DNA from: Dyadobacter sp. CY261
Lineage (GTDB): Bacteria > Bacteroidota > Bacteroidia > Cytophagales > Spirosomataceae
NCBI RefSeq assembly: GCF_021440085.1
Contig: NZ_JAKCPW010000005.1
Location: 372,001 to 436,000 of the forward strand
Length of the DNA stretch: 64,000 bases
Direction of reading: 5' to 3'
Positions within the stretch are counted from its first letter, which is position 1. Each line of letters starts with the position of its first letter. A program made the translations under genes and the position numbers. The notes below the pieces were generated by a model that was not told where the DNA came from, did no database searches, and saw only the letters and a program-made list of their open reading frames with translations. Positions 29,301 through 37,811 of this stretch are shown in pieces.

Positions 29301-29567
29301 ATCTTCGACGGTTCATTTATCCGTGGCCGTAACCTGTTGCTGGGATACAATTTCCCGTCGGAACTTGCAAGCAAGTTGAAACTGAGCAAACTGAGACTTT
29401 ATCTGTCTGCACAGAACTTCTTCCTGATCAGCAAATATCCGTTCGGCGATCCAGAGCAGACTCCTATCCGCGGTGGCGATGCAGACAACGTATTCTCACA
29501 AGGGATGATCTGGCACAGCTATCCTAAACCAACCACATTCCTGGGTGGTATTCAGGTCGCATTCTAA
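26337..29567 (+). CDS. SusC/RagA-family TonB-dependent outer-membrane receptor (pair 2)
   Basis: 1076 residues with the same architecture as pair 1: signal sequence (to about residue 38), carboxypeptidase-regulatory-like domain (KGKVTDKETGDGLPGVNV), TonB-box region SEVVVIGYGTAKKSDLTGSVG, plug (QALQGKIAGVQV, AIYGARGANGVIMVTTKRG) and beta-barrel ending in GGIQVAF. It is clearly paralogous to the receptor at 21055 but diverged, which suggests a different substrate. Its own long upstream region contains LacI-type palindromic elements. The partner susD gene begins 28 bases downstream. Confidence 0.95.
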   Translation: MKNTDTNQWLLRMRSIRNSLLLLPALASPVIVNAALANSGITATIRADKNLKGKVTDKETGDGLPGVNVVVKGTSTGTTTDGDGNYTLSVPDNATLVFSFVGYLSQELPVGNRTSLDVSLSSDSKALSEVVVIGYGTAKKSDLTGSVGSVKEEQLRERPAPSLNQALQGKIAGVQVNVNSGRPGGRANVRIRGFSSINSSNNPLYVVDGVMLPQGNQNQQSQAIDFINPNDIVSVEVLKDASSTAIYGARGANGVIMVTTKRGRSGESQITYGLDLSVPTAGPKRAKVLNAKEYMAVEDLAYKNMEKFDPEGWAAKKYVSHDPQVRRATLAAAHPDVFTKNADGTFSPNYDTDWFKESTQNRVSQNHQLGFSGGNERTTYSLSLNYRDDQGLIKTSYLKRYATRFSIDDQVKKWLRLGGTLSYNNQAENLVDINDAVPRQMVEDFPFLPVKYPDGTYANNRDFPGAEGTMSSVHRLNGRKFNLNTQTTLGSLYGNITLAKGLEFRSVLGVNVITQEVNQSQTRTLTPNELGTARKENRKETFWSWENLLTYNKTFGIHSINALAGISWQETNVSTTGVGAQNFSTDYYTFDNLGAGSVAPSSNPYVSGASRFAFNSYFGRLNYTLLDKYLFTVTGRADGSSKFGEDHRFAFFPSAALAWKVSDEEFLKGNPIISGLKVRTSYGLTGNSEIPPYSSLGLLRSNYAAVYGDTRFGGTGINRLANNDLRWEKTAQTDAGFEISFLKGRISLEADYYYRKTTDMLLDAPVPRTSGYATIRRNIGSMENKGFEFGLNTVNIETQKFSWNTSFNISFNRNKVLSLATPSDIFGVGGPSITNQTSIIRIGQPAGAFWGLTRLGTWSEAERDQAAKFTSYRGNLKMLPGDIKYKDVNGDNAITDADRGIIGNGSPKGWGSFSNNIRYGNFDLTLDLQFSYGNDLMDMNLHASEDRQALANSYKTVLDAWTPENQNSSIAQIRDTKAGYVTNVDTHWIFDGSFIRGRNLLLGYNFPSELASKLKLSKLRLYLSAQNFFLISKYPFGDPEQTPIRGGDADNVFSQGMIWHSYPKPTTFLGGIQVAF

Positions 29568-29595
29568 CAACCGGAACCGTTGCATCATTTAAAAA

Positions 29596-31173
29596 ATGAA
29601 TTTCAGCATGAAACTATATAACAAGAATTTCTTTAAGCTTATGCTCTGCGGGGCTATCCTGCTGGGCCCGACAGCCTGCTCCGACTTCCTCGACGAGCAG
29701 GATCCGTCCAACCTTCAACCGGATACCTTCTACACCATTCCTGATCACGCGGAAGCTGCGATAGCGGCTACCTACGCAGAAATGCGTTTCTACGGCGACG
29801 GTGCGGGTATCTTCTCGGCCAACTGGCAAATGCTGGAAGCCGTAACCGGTACCGCTACTACTGAAACGGGCCAGAACTCCGATCTGAACAACCTGTACGC
29901 CCTCATTTACGATGGTAACACAGGCCATATCAGCAATTTTTGGAACGGCTTGTACCGTGTGATTGCCAACGCCAACCTGGCGATTGAAAAGATCCCTGGT
30001 ATCAAATTTCCTGCGGGCGGTGAAGCTCAGCAAGTAAGGCTGCTCGGCGAAGCTCGTTTCCTGCGTGCATGGGCTTATTTCTATGCGGTGAGATTGTGGG
30101 GTGATGTTCCTTTGATCACTAAGCCTCAAACTGCGAGCTCGGAGGACTTCTTCCCAGCGAGAGCACCCCAGGAGGAAGTTTATAAGCTGATCGTGGATGA
30201 CCTCGTTGCTGCCGAAGCTGCCGGATTTGCAGATTTCAACACCAACGGACGCGTGTCTAAAATGGCAGTGAAGTCGTTCTTGTCAAAAGTGTATCTGACA
30301 ATGGCAGGTTTTCCTTTGCAAAAAGGACAGTCGCACTACAAACTCGCGGCTGACAAAGCGGCCGAAGTAATCGCTTACTCGAAAGCGAACCCTTCGACGC
30401 TCAACCTGTTTGCTACCTACAAAGAACTGCACCAGGAAAACCTGAAAAACCGGGTAGAGCACCTGTTCCAAATCCAGTACAACGCCGTAGTGGCAGCTTT
30501 CCCGCTGAACGACTACTTCCCGAACTTCAAAGCGGTAACGTATGCAGGATTGAGCGGAACAGGAAGCACAGTACCTACAATGTCGTTTTACAACTCTTAC
30601 GAACCAGGTGACCTACGTACCAAAGACCAGGAAGGCTGGTTCTATACCACCTACTATACCAACGGTACAGGAGATAAATTCGACCTGGGTGCACCTTACG
30701 TGTTCAAGTACTTTAACATCACTGCGCTGGGCGGACCAGGCATTACGCCCACCCGTCTGAACAACTTGAACGTAAACCAGATGCGTTTCGCAGAAGTATT
30801 GCTCATTTTCGCAGAAGCACAGAACGAGCTCACTGGCCCTACTCAGGATGCTTACGATGCTTACAAACGCATCCGCGACCGTGCACAACTGAAAACGCCT
30901 GCTTTGGGTACATTCACCAAAGCCTCTTTCCAGGAAGCCGTATGGAAAGAGCGCTGGTATGAATTCGCTTACGAAGGTATTACCTGGTTCGATATGGTTC
31001 GTCTTCGCAAAGTGTTCAACGAGCAAACCAAACTATTCGACAATTTTGTAGGCCACCGCAACCTCAATGTAAGTGGCGGAGCACCATTGCTGGAAAAACA
31101 CCTGTTGTTCCCGCTGGGTATCCAGGAAATGACAAACAACCCAAGCCTGAAACCTCAGAATCCGGGTTACTAA
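29596..31173 (+). CDS. SusD/RagB-family surface lipoprotein (pair 2)
   Basis: 525 residues from ATG 29596; the ATG at 29608 (MKLYNKNF) gives a more typical lipoprotein signal and is a likely alternative start. The lipobox is LLGPTAC followed by SDFLDEQDPS. SusD scaffold motifs are present (RFLRAWAYFYAVRLWGDVPL, MRFAEVLLIFAEAQNE, WKERWYEFAYEGITWFDMVR). It would cap the SusC barrel encoded 28 bases upstream. The substrate cannot be inferred; no glycoside hydrolase gene adjoins, though a secreted esterase gene follows beyond the terminator. Confidence 0.94.
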   Translation: MNFSMKLYNKNFFKLMLCGAILLGPTACSDFLDEQDPSNLQPDTFYTIPDHAEAAIAATYAEMRFYGDGAGIFSANWQMLEAVTGTATTETGQNSDLNNLYALIYDGNTGHISNFWNGLYRVIANANLAIEKIPGIKFPAGGEAQQVRLLGEARFLRAWAYFYAVRLWGDVPLITKPQTASSEDFFPARAPQEEVYKLIVDDLVAAEAAGFADFNTNGRVSKMAVKSFLSKVYLTMAGFPLQKGQSHYKLAADKAAEVIAYSKANPSTLNLFATYKELHQENLKNRVEHLFQIQYNAVVAAFPLNDYFPNFKAVTYAGLSGTGSTVPTMSFYNSYEPGDLRTKDQEGWFYTTYYTNGTGDKFDLGAPYVFKYFNITALGGPGITPTRLNNLNVNQMRFAEVLLIFAEAQNELTGPTQDAYDAYKRIRDRAQLKTPALGTFTKASFQEAVWKERWYEFAYEGITWFDMVRLRKVFNEQTKLFDNFVGHRNLNVSGGAPLLEKHLLFPLGIQEMTNNPSLKPQNPGY

Positions 31174-31194
31174 TATTTTCTTATCTGTTTTATG

Positions 31195-31227
31195 AAAGCC
31201 GGCCTTCATCTGAGGGCCGGCTTTTTT
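31195..31227 (+). terminator. Intrinsic terminator after susD pair 2
   Basis: AAAGCCGGCC pairs with GGGCCGGCTTT around a nine-base loop, and six T follow. It separates the SusCD pair from the esterase gene at 31306. Confidence 0.9.
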
Positions 31228-31305
31228 CGTTCTTATGCCATAATTCCGCCCCGAAACCTATTTTCTTTTATCTTCACCATTTAAGTTTACCAAAGCATTT
31301 CGCAG

Positions 31306-33345
31306 ATGTTGGAAAGGATTTGTCATACGGTCGGTCCGCTTGCCTACTGTCGTGCCGCTATCATGTGCCTGATCATGGCGGCTACGCAAGTGGACGCACA
31401 GCTCATCATCACCAGTCCTGTATTAAACCAGGTCATGCAGCGCAATGCTTTGGGCACGGCTACTATTTCCATTACAGCTTACGCGCATTACCCATACGCC
31501 CGCATCAATGCTGCATTGATCCCGATCGAAGGGAATACCAATGGAATGCAGGAGCAGCAGTTTGACCAGGCCCAGCTACAACAGGGATTTTTACACACCA
31601 CATTCACCGCTCCCGCCGGTTGGTACCGCCTCAAACTGACCGGCACGGCCGACCATGACATGACCGATTCCGCATTCGTAGACCGTGTAGGCGTGGGGGA
31701 AGTCTTCCTCATTACCGGTAATTCAAATGCAATGGGCCTCCCGGGCCTCGGCGCAAAAGACGCTTCCGCCAATGTTGTTTCTTTTAATGCATTGAACAAA
31801 ACGCTTAATAACGAAAACATCACCATCGCCCCCGACGGCCCGATGCCTCCACCTGCATTTGAACCGCTGAAAAGCACCAGCAACATTTTCCCGAATGGCG
31901 AAACTTCCTGGTATTGGGGAGAATTGGGGGACTTATTATTTCAAAGATGGAAAACACCGGTGCTGTTCTTCAATACCGCCTGGGCCGCAGCTAATGCAGA
32001 AAACTATCGTGATGCCGCTTCGGGTAAGGATGCGTACAATTTATATGTAGGTAAATACTGGCCCAACCGGCAGCCTTACAGCAATATCGTCAACACGATG
32101 CGCTATTTAACTTCACTGACAGGCGTCCGCGCGGTGCTTTGGTCGCATGGCGAAAACGATGCGCAGTTGGGTTTTAATGAAAATCAGTATTTCGAAGGTA
32201 TCAGAACATTGATTTTGAACAGCCGGACTGATTCCGGCTATAACATTCCCTGGTACATTGCCCGCAATTCGGCCAGCAACCAACTAAAAGACCCTTATCT
32301 CCCAGTTCTGAACGCACAAAACCGGCTGATAGCACTCACTGGTTTCAATGCGTTTCAAGGCCCCTATCTCGATACGATCCAAATCCCAAGGCCCACATCG
32401 GCGCATTTTGAAAATGTACCCGGCGGAGTCCAGGGGCTTACACTTGCCGCCGCCGCCTGGAACAGAAGCCTGGCGGATACAGCTATCGCGAGGACTATTC
32501 CATTGCAGCCCGCATACGCATTACATACAGGTGTCACGCCCGCACGCGCGTACCCTGGCGCGTCTTTCGAGGTGCCATTTGCGATTAGTGGTAATACTCC
32601 GGCTTCATGGCAAATTGCCGCGGAGTTGTGGGATGCACAGGGGCAATTTATTGCAACGGTGGGCACCGGTGATCGCAATCCCATAAGTGTGCAATTACCG
32701 GGCGATCTCGACGATGGCGTGTACACTATCCGTCTTATCGGCCAGAACCCAATCTTGCCTGGCGGCGTCTCACAACCACTTTACATCGAAAATTCATTGC
32801 GAAGCATCGAATATGTAAGCAGCATCGGCGTGCGGTCGGTCGGGAACGCCATGCTCGTTACCTGGACCACGGCGCCTATACCAGGACTGGCCACCATGAC
32901 TTTGCAGAAAACCACCGACGGATCCCATTATAACGACCTCCAAACTTTCAATGCACCGGGTAGCGATGCATCCGGTGTTTACGGATTCACCGATGCGGGA
33001 GCCGAAAACGGGACAATCTTTTACCGATTAAAACTGAATTATGCCGACGGCACCACCGCCTATTCCACCATTGTGACACTTTTCCGCGACGGCGCACCTG
33101 CCCCATGGACGGTTTTCCCGAACCCCGTTACACAACAGCAGTTTTACATTACACCCTCCATCGAAACCAATATTACCTGCCGCCTTTACGACGCCGCCGG
33201 TCGCGAGCATCCAATTTACGCATCACCCCGCGAAGCGGTCGGGCTGATTTCCGTGCGCCCGGTTTACGCACTGCCGGCAGGTAAATACATCCTAAAAATC
33301 ACGTCGGCCGATCAAACCCATACCCGGAGCATTGTTTTTTATTGA
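31306..33345 (+). CDS. Secreted SGNH-type esterase (sialate O-acetylesterase-like) with T9SS sorting domain
   Basis: 679 residues. After a signal sequence (to about residue 33) and a beta-sandwich comes an SGNH/SASA-type domain: VFLITGNSNAMG holds the nucleophile block (GNSN where the family usually has GQSN), and VLWSHGENDAQLG is the WxxGExDA block. The His of the last block is probably in the region ending near residue 370. A fibronectin-like segment follows, and the C-terminus, from WTVFPNPVTQQQFYI to the end, is a type A T9SS sorting domain. It would deacetylate a glycan at the cell surface or outside it; the substrate is unknown. It is possibly functionally linked to the SusCD genes upstream. 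Confidence 0.8.
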   Translation: MLERICHTVGPLAYCRAAIMCLIMAATQVDAQLIITSPVLNQVMQRNALGTATISITAYAHYPYARINAALIPIEGNTNGMQEQQFDQAQLQQGFLHTTFTAPAGWYRLKLTGTADHDMTDSAFVDRVGVGEVFLITGNSNAMGLPGLGAKDASANVVSFNALNKTLNNENITIAPDGPMPPPAFEPLKSTSNIFPNGETSWYWGELGDLLFQRWKTPVLFFNTAWAAANAENYRDAASGKDAYNLYVGKYWPNRQPYSNIVNTMRYLTSLTGVRAVLWSHGENDAQLGFNENQYFEGIRTLILNSRTDSGYNIPWYIARNSASNQLKDPYLPVLNAQNRLIALTGFNAFQGPYLDTIQIPRPTSAHFENVPGGVQGLTLAAAAWNRSLADTAIARTIPLQPAYALHTGVTPARAYPGASFEVPFAISGNTPASWQIAAELWDAQGQFIATVGTGDRNPISVQLPGDLDDGVYTIRLIGQNPILPGGVSQPLYIENSLRSIEYVSSIGVRSVGNAMLVTWTTAPIPGLATMTLQKTTDGSHYNDLQTFNAPGSDASGVYGFTDAGAENGTIFYRLKLNYADGTTAYSTIVTLFRDGAPAPWTVFPNPVTQQQFYITPSIETNITCRLYDAAGREHPIYASPREAVGLISVRPVYALPAGKYILKITSADQTHTRSIVFY

Positions 33346-33447
33346 AAAAAATATACATTATTAATAAACAGTATATTCCAACGCTTAAAAAGCTTGTTGT
33401 GTCCACTGGTTAAGTACTCCGTTCTGATTTACCGAAACGTCTGCCTT

Positions 33448-34449
33448 ATGAAAAAACTGCTACTCATTGCACTGATTATAAATACGTTGACTGCCTGCAC
33501 CAGCAGCAAAAACGACAACCCTGTACCTCGTGAAATATCAGAGGTTGCGCTCAAAGATTACCACATTATTTCCATCGCTTTCGACGCCGCAGGAACCGCC
33601 TGGCTAGGAACGCTCAGCCAGGGGCTTATCCGGTACAGCGGATCGAATATCTCCGTTTTTGATTCCACCAATTCCATTTTACACAAAGCCCCCATCTGGG
33701 ACATCGATCTTGACAAAAAGGGCAATGTATGGATCGGGACGGACGACCTGGTGAGGTATGACGGCTCGAAGTTTACCCGCATCGAACCTTCTCAATACGA
33801 TCTTCCCAGAAACGCGGTGAGATCGATTGCGATCGATGGGGCCGATAATGTCTGGTTCTCAGCAGGCGCATCCCAACAGGGTGGGCTGGTCAAATATGAT
33901 GGGAACCGTTTCAGCACATTTACGCCCGAAAATTCCTCGCTGCCAGGCAATCTGGTCGCCGGCATTGCCATTGACAAGGAAAATACGGTTTGGGTAGCGC
34001 TGAACGATGGCGTCACTACCACTTCGATCGTTCGTATCAGTAATGGTAAATGGGATATTTTCGGCGAAAAAGAACTTGGTTTTAGTCCCTACTATTATGG
34101 CAATATCGTGACCAACCAAGAGAACGAATTGCTGGCATCTATCAATTACGGGCTGTCCAGCAGTATAGTCCCCGGGCGTCCACAGATATTCAGGTTTAAC
34201 GGACAGTCGACTCAGGTCATCAATCTCCCGCAAGACGATAAGTTGGTTTATATGACCCAACAGATCTTTGTCGATCGTGACAACCGAATATGGGCGTCGT
34301 TTTGGAGCAATAAGGAATATGGCGTGTTTCAGAACGGAAACTGGGAACTTAAAGACCTGGATGAAAGCGGGGGTATATTCGCATTCGCCCAAAGCCCAAC
34401 CGGCGAAATATGGCTGGGAGGAGGTAAGGGGATTTTTATTTTGAAGTAA
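33448..34449 (+). CDS. Beta-propeller lipoprotein (two-component-regulator propeller repeats)
   Basis: The start at ATG 33448 (333 residues) is chosen because it begins a proper lipoprotein signal, MKKLLLIALIINTLTAC; the frame opens 18 codons earlier without such a feature. At least six repeats of the form IAFDxxGTAWLGTxxxGLxRY are visible, matching the sensor propeller (Reg_prop) found outside hybrid two-component systems, but there is no membrane segment, kinase or receiver domain. The lone lipid-anchored propeller is probably a surface or periplasmic binding protein; the ligand is unknown. It stands alone and ends at an inverted repeat. Confidence 0.82.
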   Translation: MKKLLLIALIINTLTACTSSKNDNPVPREISEVALKDYHIISIAFDAAGTAWLGTLSQGLIRYSGSNISVFDSTNSILHKAPIWDIDLDKKGNVWIGTDDLVRYDGSKFTRIEPSQYDLPRNAVRSIAIDGADNVWFSAGASQQGGLVKYDGNRFSTFTPENSSLPGNLVAGIAIDKENTVWVALNDGVTTTSIVRISNGKWDIFGEKELGFSPYYYGNIVTNQENELLASINYGLSSSIVPGRPQIFRFNGQSTQVINLPQDDKLVYMTQQIFVDRDNRIWASFWSNKEYGVFQNGNWELKDLDESGGIFAFAQSPTGEIWLGGGKGIFILK

Positions 34450-34456
34450 AAAATCG

Positions 34457-34504
34457 AATGTCGCCCTGTGCGCAGTCGAAGGGACGTGCGCTCAGGGCGA
34501 CATT
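34457..34504. repeat. Inverted repeat related to the dispersed family, between convergent genes
   Basis: AATGTCGCCCTG (34457-34468) is mirrored by CAGGGCGACATT (34493-34504); the loop contains GCGCAGTCGAAGG, the same core as in the repeats at 6917 and 49017. It lies between two convergent genes and could fold as a shared terminator. A half-element of the same kind (CAGGGTGACATTC) ends the array near 49090. Confidence 0.75.
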
Positions 34505-34510
34505 GATATT

Positions 34511-35290
34511 TTAATCCTCAAACAAATTCCCCAACCCGCCGATCACCGAACCGCTTTCCTTTTTGGCATTAGGCCCATATGAAGAAAGTCGCTGGATCAG
34601 CTTAGAAATCGGCATCGATTGGATCCAGCAACGACCTGTTCCACGTAATGTAGCCAGGAACATCCCCTCCCCCCCAAATACCATCGATTTCAAGCCTCCC
34701 GAACGTTGGATATCAAAGCTCAGCGACTGTTCGAATGCCACCACGCAACCGGTGTCGATCCGTAGGGCCTCGTTATTCAGTTGCTTTTCCATCACCACAC
34801 CGCCCGCATGCACGAATGCCATCCCATCGCCTTTTATCTTTTGCAGGATAAACCCTTCGCCACCGAACAAGCCTGATCCGAAGCGCTGGTTAAAATGGAT
34901 TTTCATGCTTGTACCCATCGCCGCGCAAAGGAAACCATCCTTCTGCACGATAAGCTCATTTCCGTAGATTTTCGACAGGTCGATCGGCATGACCGTTCCC
35001 GGGTAAGGCGCCGAAAACGCTACTTTTTTCTTTCCTACGCCACGATTGGTAAAGTGCGTCATAAAAAGCGATTCGCCGGTAAGCAAACGTGTTCCCGCCT
35101 GGAAAATTTTGCCCATAATACTCTGGTTGGCCTCTGAGCCATCGCCCATTTTGGTTTCGAACTGAATGCCGTCTTCCATAAATAGCATGGCACCGGCTTC
35201 GGCGATCACGGTTTCATTTGGATCCAGTTCAATTTCCACAACCTGGATGTCGTCGCCAATGATTTTGTAGTCGATTTCGTGTGAGATCAT
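34511..35290 (-). CDS. AIM24/TIGR00266-family protein
   Basis: 259 residues, with no signal peptide or membrane segment. The all-beta pattern with repeated Gly-rich turns (EAGAMLFMEDGIQFETKMG, GSGLFGGEGFILQKIKGDGMAFVHAGG, FGGEGMFLATLRGTGRCWIQSMP) matches the AIM24 family (TIGR00266). Bacterial members have no firmly established role; the mitochondrial relative affects inner-membrane architecture. It is upstream of nothing obviously related and is probably transcribed alone or with the small gene at 35343. Confidence 0.88.
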   Translation of the reverse strand: MISHEIDYKIIGDDIQVVEIELDPNETVIAEAGAMLFMEDGIQFETKMGDGSEANQSIMGKIFQAGTRLLTGESLFMTHFTNRGVGKKKVAFSAPYPGTVMPIDLSKIYGNELIVQKDGFLCAAMGTSMKIHFNQRFGSGLFGGEGFILQKIKGDGMAFVHAGGVVMEKQLNNEALRIDTGCVVAFEQSLSFDIQRSGGLKSMVFGGEGMFLATLRGTGRCWIQSMPISKLIQRLSSYGPNAKKESGSVIGGLGNLFED

Positions 35291-35342
35291 TTTTTCGTAA
35301 AAGGTTTATAGGTTGGTCAAAACGAACTGCATGTACGGCCTG

Positions 35343-35597
35343 CTATTCCTCCTCCTCTTCCTCCCCGGATGTTTTCTTCTTGGATTTACGGGTTTTACGG
35401 CCAGGGATATCCTCCCGGTCACGGAGCTTCTTGTCATCCACATTTTTATTCAGAAATTCATTGATACGGTCCATATCAAAGCTCGTGGTGATCTCACCGA
35501 ACGAATTGATCTGGATATCAAAACCTTCCAAATCTTTATGCACACGTGGTTTTTCCGGTGCAGGTTTCGACGTTTCAGACTGTTTTTTCTTAGCCAT
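35343..35597 (-). CDS. Small charged protein conserved in type, unknown function
   Basis: The start at ATG 35597 (84 residues, MAKKKQSETSK) is preferred over an ATG 14 codons upstream. The middle, DLEGFDIQINSFGEITTSFDMDRINEFLNKNVDDKKLRDRE, looks like a short folded segment; both ends are disordered, Lys-rich at the start and ending in a KSKKK tract and six or so Glu. No domain is recognised. The composition is that of small nucleic-acid- or ribosome-associated proteins, but this is a guess. It lies between the AIM24-type gene and gltX on the same strand. Confidence 0.7.
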   Translation of the reverse strand: MAKKKQSETSKPAPEKPRVHKDLEGFDIQINSFGEITTSFDMDRINEFLNKNVDDKKLRDREDIPGRKTRKSKKKTSGEEEEEE

Positions 35598-35705
35598 GTG
35601 TTTGATAGCAATGGGCCGCCGGGCGGTCCGTTTATTCACTTGTTACGAAATTATGCAATGATCTCCGCGACATCAACGTAATTTGATCCTACGGTTTCCC
35701 CCGGC

Positions 35706-37256
35706 CTACGCCAGCCTGATTTGCGCTGATAAGCGGCTCAAAGCGGTTTCCAGCCTTTTCACCACTTCTTCTTTCCCGAGTATCTCCATGATGATCATCA
35801 AATCCGGGCCAGCACCTGCACCAGTCACCGCGAGGCGCAGTGCCTGCATAATCTTGCCCATTTTGATACCCGCCGACTCCATTGTCGCCGAAAGTACTTC
35901 CTTGATATCGTGTGCCACGAAATGACCCTCAAAAGCCGCCAATGCTTCTTTGAAAGTTCCAATCGCATTCACAGCCTCTTCATTCCATTTCTTGATTACC
36001 ACATCCTGGTCGTAAACCTCAGGTGCCTCGAACAAAAAGAGCGACTCGGAAACGATCTCCTTGATGAAATGTACACGGTCTTTCAATAAATGTACGATTT
36101 GCACGAGCTGGTCATGACTTACCTCTATGCCTTTCGCTACGTACAATGGTTTCAGTTCTTCAATGATTGCTGTGTCATCGAGTTGTTTCAAATACTGCTG
36201 GTTAAACCAGTTGGCTTTCTGGATATCAAATCTCGCACCCGCCTTATGTACGCGTTCGAAGCTGAATGAGGAAATGAGTTCATCCATACTAAAAATCTCC
36301 TGCTCGGTACCTGCATTCCACCCCAGCATTGCGAGGAAGTTGGCTGTCGCACTTGGCAAATAACCTTCTTCACGGAAACCCCTTGCTTTGTCGCCGGTAT
36401 TAGGGTCGGTCCATTCCAAGGGAAAAATCGGGAAACCGCCGAGGTCTGCATCGCGTTTCGAGAGTTTGCCGTTACCGTCCGGTTTGAGCAGCAATGGCAA
36501 ATGCGCAAACTGCGGCATGGTGCTTTCCCAGCCCAGATAGCGGTAAAGCAGCACATGCAACGGAGCCGACGGGAGCCACTCTTCGCCGCGAATGACATGG
36601 GTAATGCCCATCAGATGGTCGTCCACGATGTTCGCCAAATGATAAGTAGGCATTCCATCCGATTTCAAAAGCACCTTATCATCGATCTGTGACGAATGTA
36701 CCACAACCCAGCCGCGGATGAGGTCGTTGAAACGGACATCTTCCTTTGGCATGATCTTCATCCGGACCACGTAAGGATCGCCGCTTTCAAGCCGTGCCTG
36801 GGTTTCTTCGGCCGACAGTGTCAGGGAGTTCGTCATTTCCAACCGCGTGATCGCATTGTATTGCACGGCGGCCACTTTTGCAGCTTCCAGGCGTTTACGC
36901 ATATCATCCAGCTGCTCAGGCGTATCGAAAGCATAGTATGCCTTTCCTTCCTCAACCAGTCTTTCCGCATATTCGCGGTACATTTCTTTTCTTTCCGACT
37001 GCCGGTAAGGCGCATGCGGCCCACCTTGCTGCGGGCCTTCATCGATCCCGATGCCAAGCCAACCCAAGGCTTCCAGAATGTATGCCTCGGCTCCCGGAAC
37101 GTAACGGTTCTGGTCGGTATCTTCGATCCGAAGCAGCATTTGGCCGCCTTGCTGGCGCGCAAACAGGTAATTATACAGGGCCGTGCGCACACCGCCCGCA
37201 TGCAGCGGACCAGTAGGACTAGGCGCAAAACGCACCCTGACAGGTCTATTATTCAT
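35706..37256 (-). CDS. gltX: Glutamyl-tRNA synthetase
   Basis: A 516-residue class I synthetase of normal length. RFAPSPTGPLHAGGVRTALYN near the N-terminus holds the HIGH-type signature, and GKLSKRDAD is the KMSKS-type loop. It charges tRNA-Glu with glutamate in the cytoplasm. Whether it is strict or also charges tRNA-Gln cannot be read from sequence here. The flanking genes on the same strand are unrelated housekeeping genes. Confidence 0.96.
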   Translation of the reverse strand: MNNRPVRVRFAPSPTGPLHAGGVRTALYNYLFARQQGGQMLLRIEDTDQNRYVPGAEAYILEALGWLGIGIDEGPQQGGPHAPYRQSERKEMYREYAERLVEEGKAYYAFDTPEQLDDMRKRLEAAKVAAVQYNAITRLEMTNSLTLSAEETQARLESGDPYVVRMKIMPKEDVRFNDLIRGWVVVHSSQIDDKVLLKSDGMPTYHLANIVDDHLMGITHVIRGEEWLPSAPLHVLLYRYLGWESTMPQFAHLPLLLKPDGNGKLSKRDADLGGFPIFPLEWTDPNTGDKARGFREEGYLPSATANFLAMLGWNAGTEQEIFSMDELISSFSFERVHKAGARFDIQKANWFNQQYLKQLDDTAIIEELKPLYVAKGIEVSHDQLVQIVHLLKDRVHFIKEIVSESLFLFEAPEVYDQDVVIKKWNEEAVNAIGTFKEALAAFEGHFVAHDIKEVLSATMESAGIKMGKIMQALRLAVTGAGAGPDLMIIMEILGKEEVVKRLETALSRLSAQIRLA

Positions 37257-37388
37257 TATTCAAAAAATTAATTACTAGTTCTATCGTATTGCCGGGTGTT
37301 GTCATCGGTTGTCAGGAATTGTCATTTACTTAAAAAACTAGCTATAAGTGACTACAACTGACCACACTTGCCCACAACTGACTTTCCG

Positions 37389-37757
37389 TCACTCAACCGC
37401 AATCACCGATATTTCGACATTCACATCCTTGGGCAGGCGTGCTACCTGTACGGTTTCCCGCGCGGGGGGTTCTTTGGTAAAAAAGCTGCCGTAAATTTCG
37501 TTTACGGAGGCAAAGTCATTCATATCGCGCAGGAAAATGCTGGCTTTCACCACGTTTTGGAAACCAAGGCCTGCGGCACCCAAAATATGTCCGATATTCT
37601 GCATCACTACCCCGGTCTCCGCTTTGATATCCCCGGACTTGGCCAGCTCGGCAGCGATCTGCCCTGAAACGTAGACTGTGCCATTTACTTTAACAGCCTG
37701 GCTGTAAGGACCAATGGGGGCCGGTGCTTTATCTGAAAATATGATCTGCTTGGGCAT
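37389..37757 (-). CDS. ridA: RidA family enamine/imine deaminase
   Basis: 122 residues, the standard length of a RidA/YjgF subunit. PAPIGPYSQAVKVNGTVYVSGQIA opens the chain; Arg in PPARETVQVARLPKDVNVEISVIAV is the conserved residue that binds the carboxylate of the imine intermediate. RidA trimers hydrolyse reactive 2-aminoacrylate and related enamines made by PLP enzymes. It sits 130 bases upstream of gltX on the same strand. Confidence 0.93.
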   Translation of the reverse strand: MPKQIIFSDKAPAPIGPYSQAVKVNGTVYVSGQIAAELAKSGDIKAETGVVMQNIGHILGAAGLGFQNVVKASIFLRDMNDFASVNEIYGSFFTKEPPARETVQVARLPKDVNVEISVIAVE

Positions 37758-37811
37758 AAGTTACAAAGAGTTGATCCCGCAAAATTACCAAATTATGCCG
37801 TGCCTACCGAC

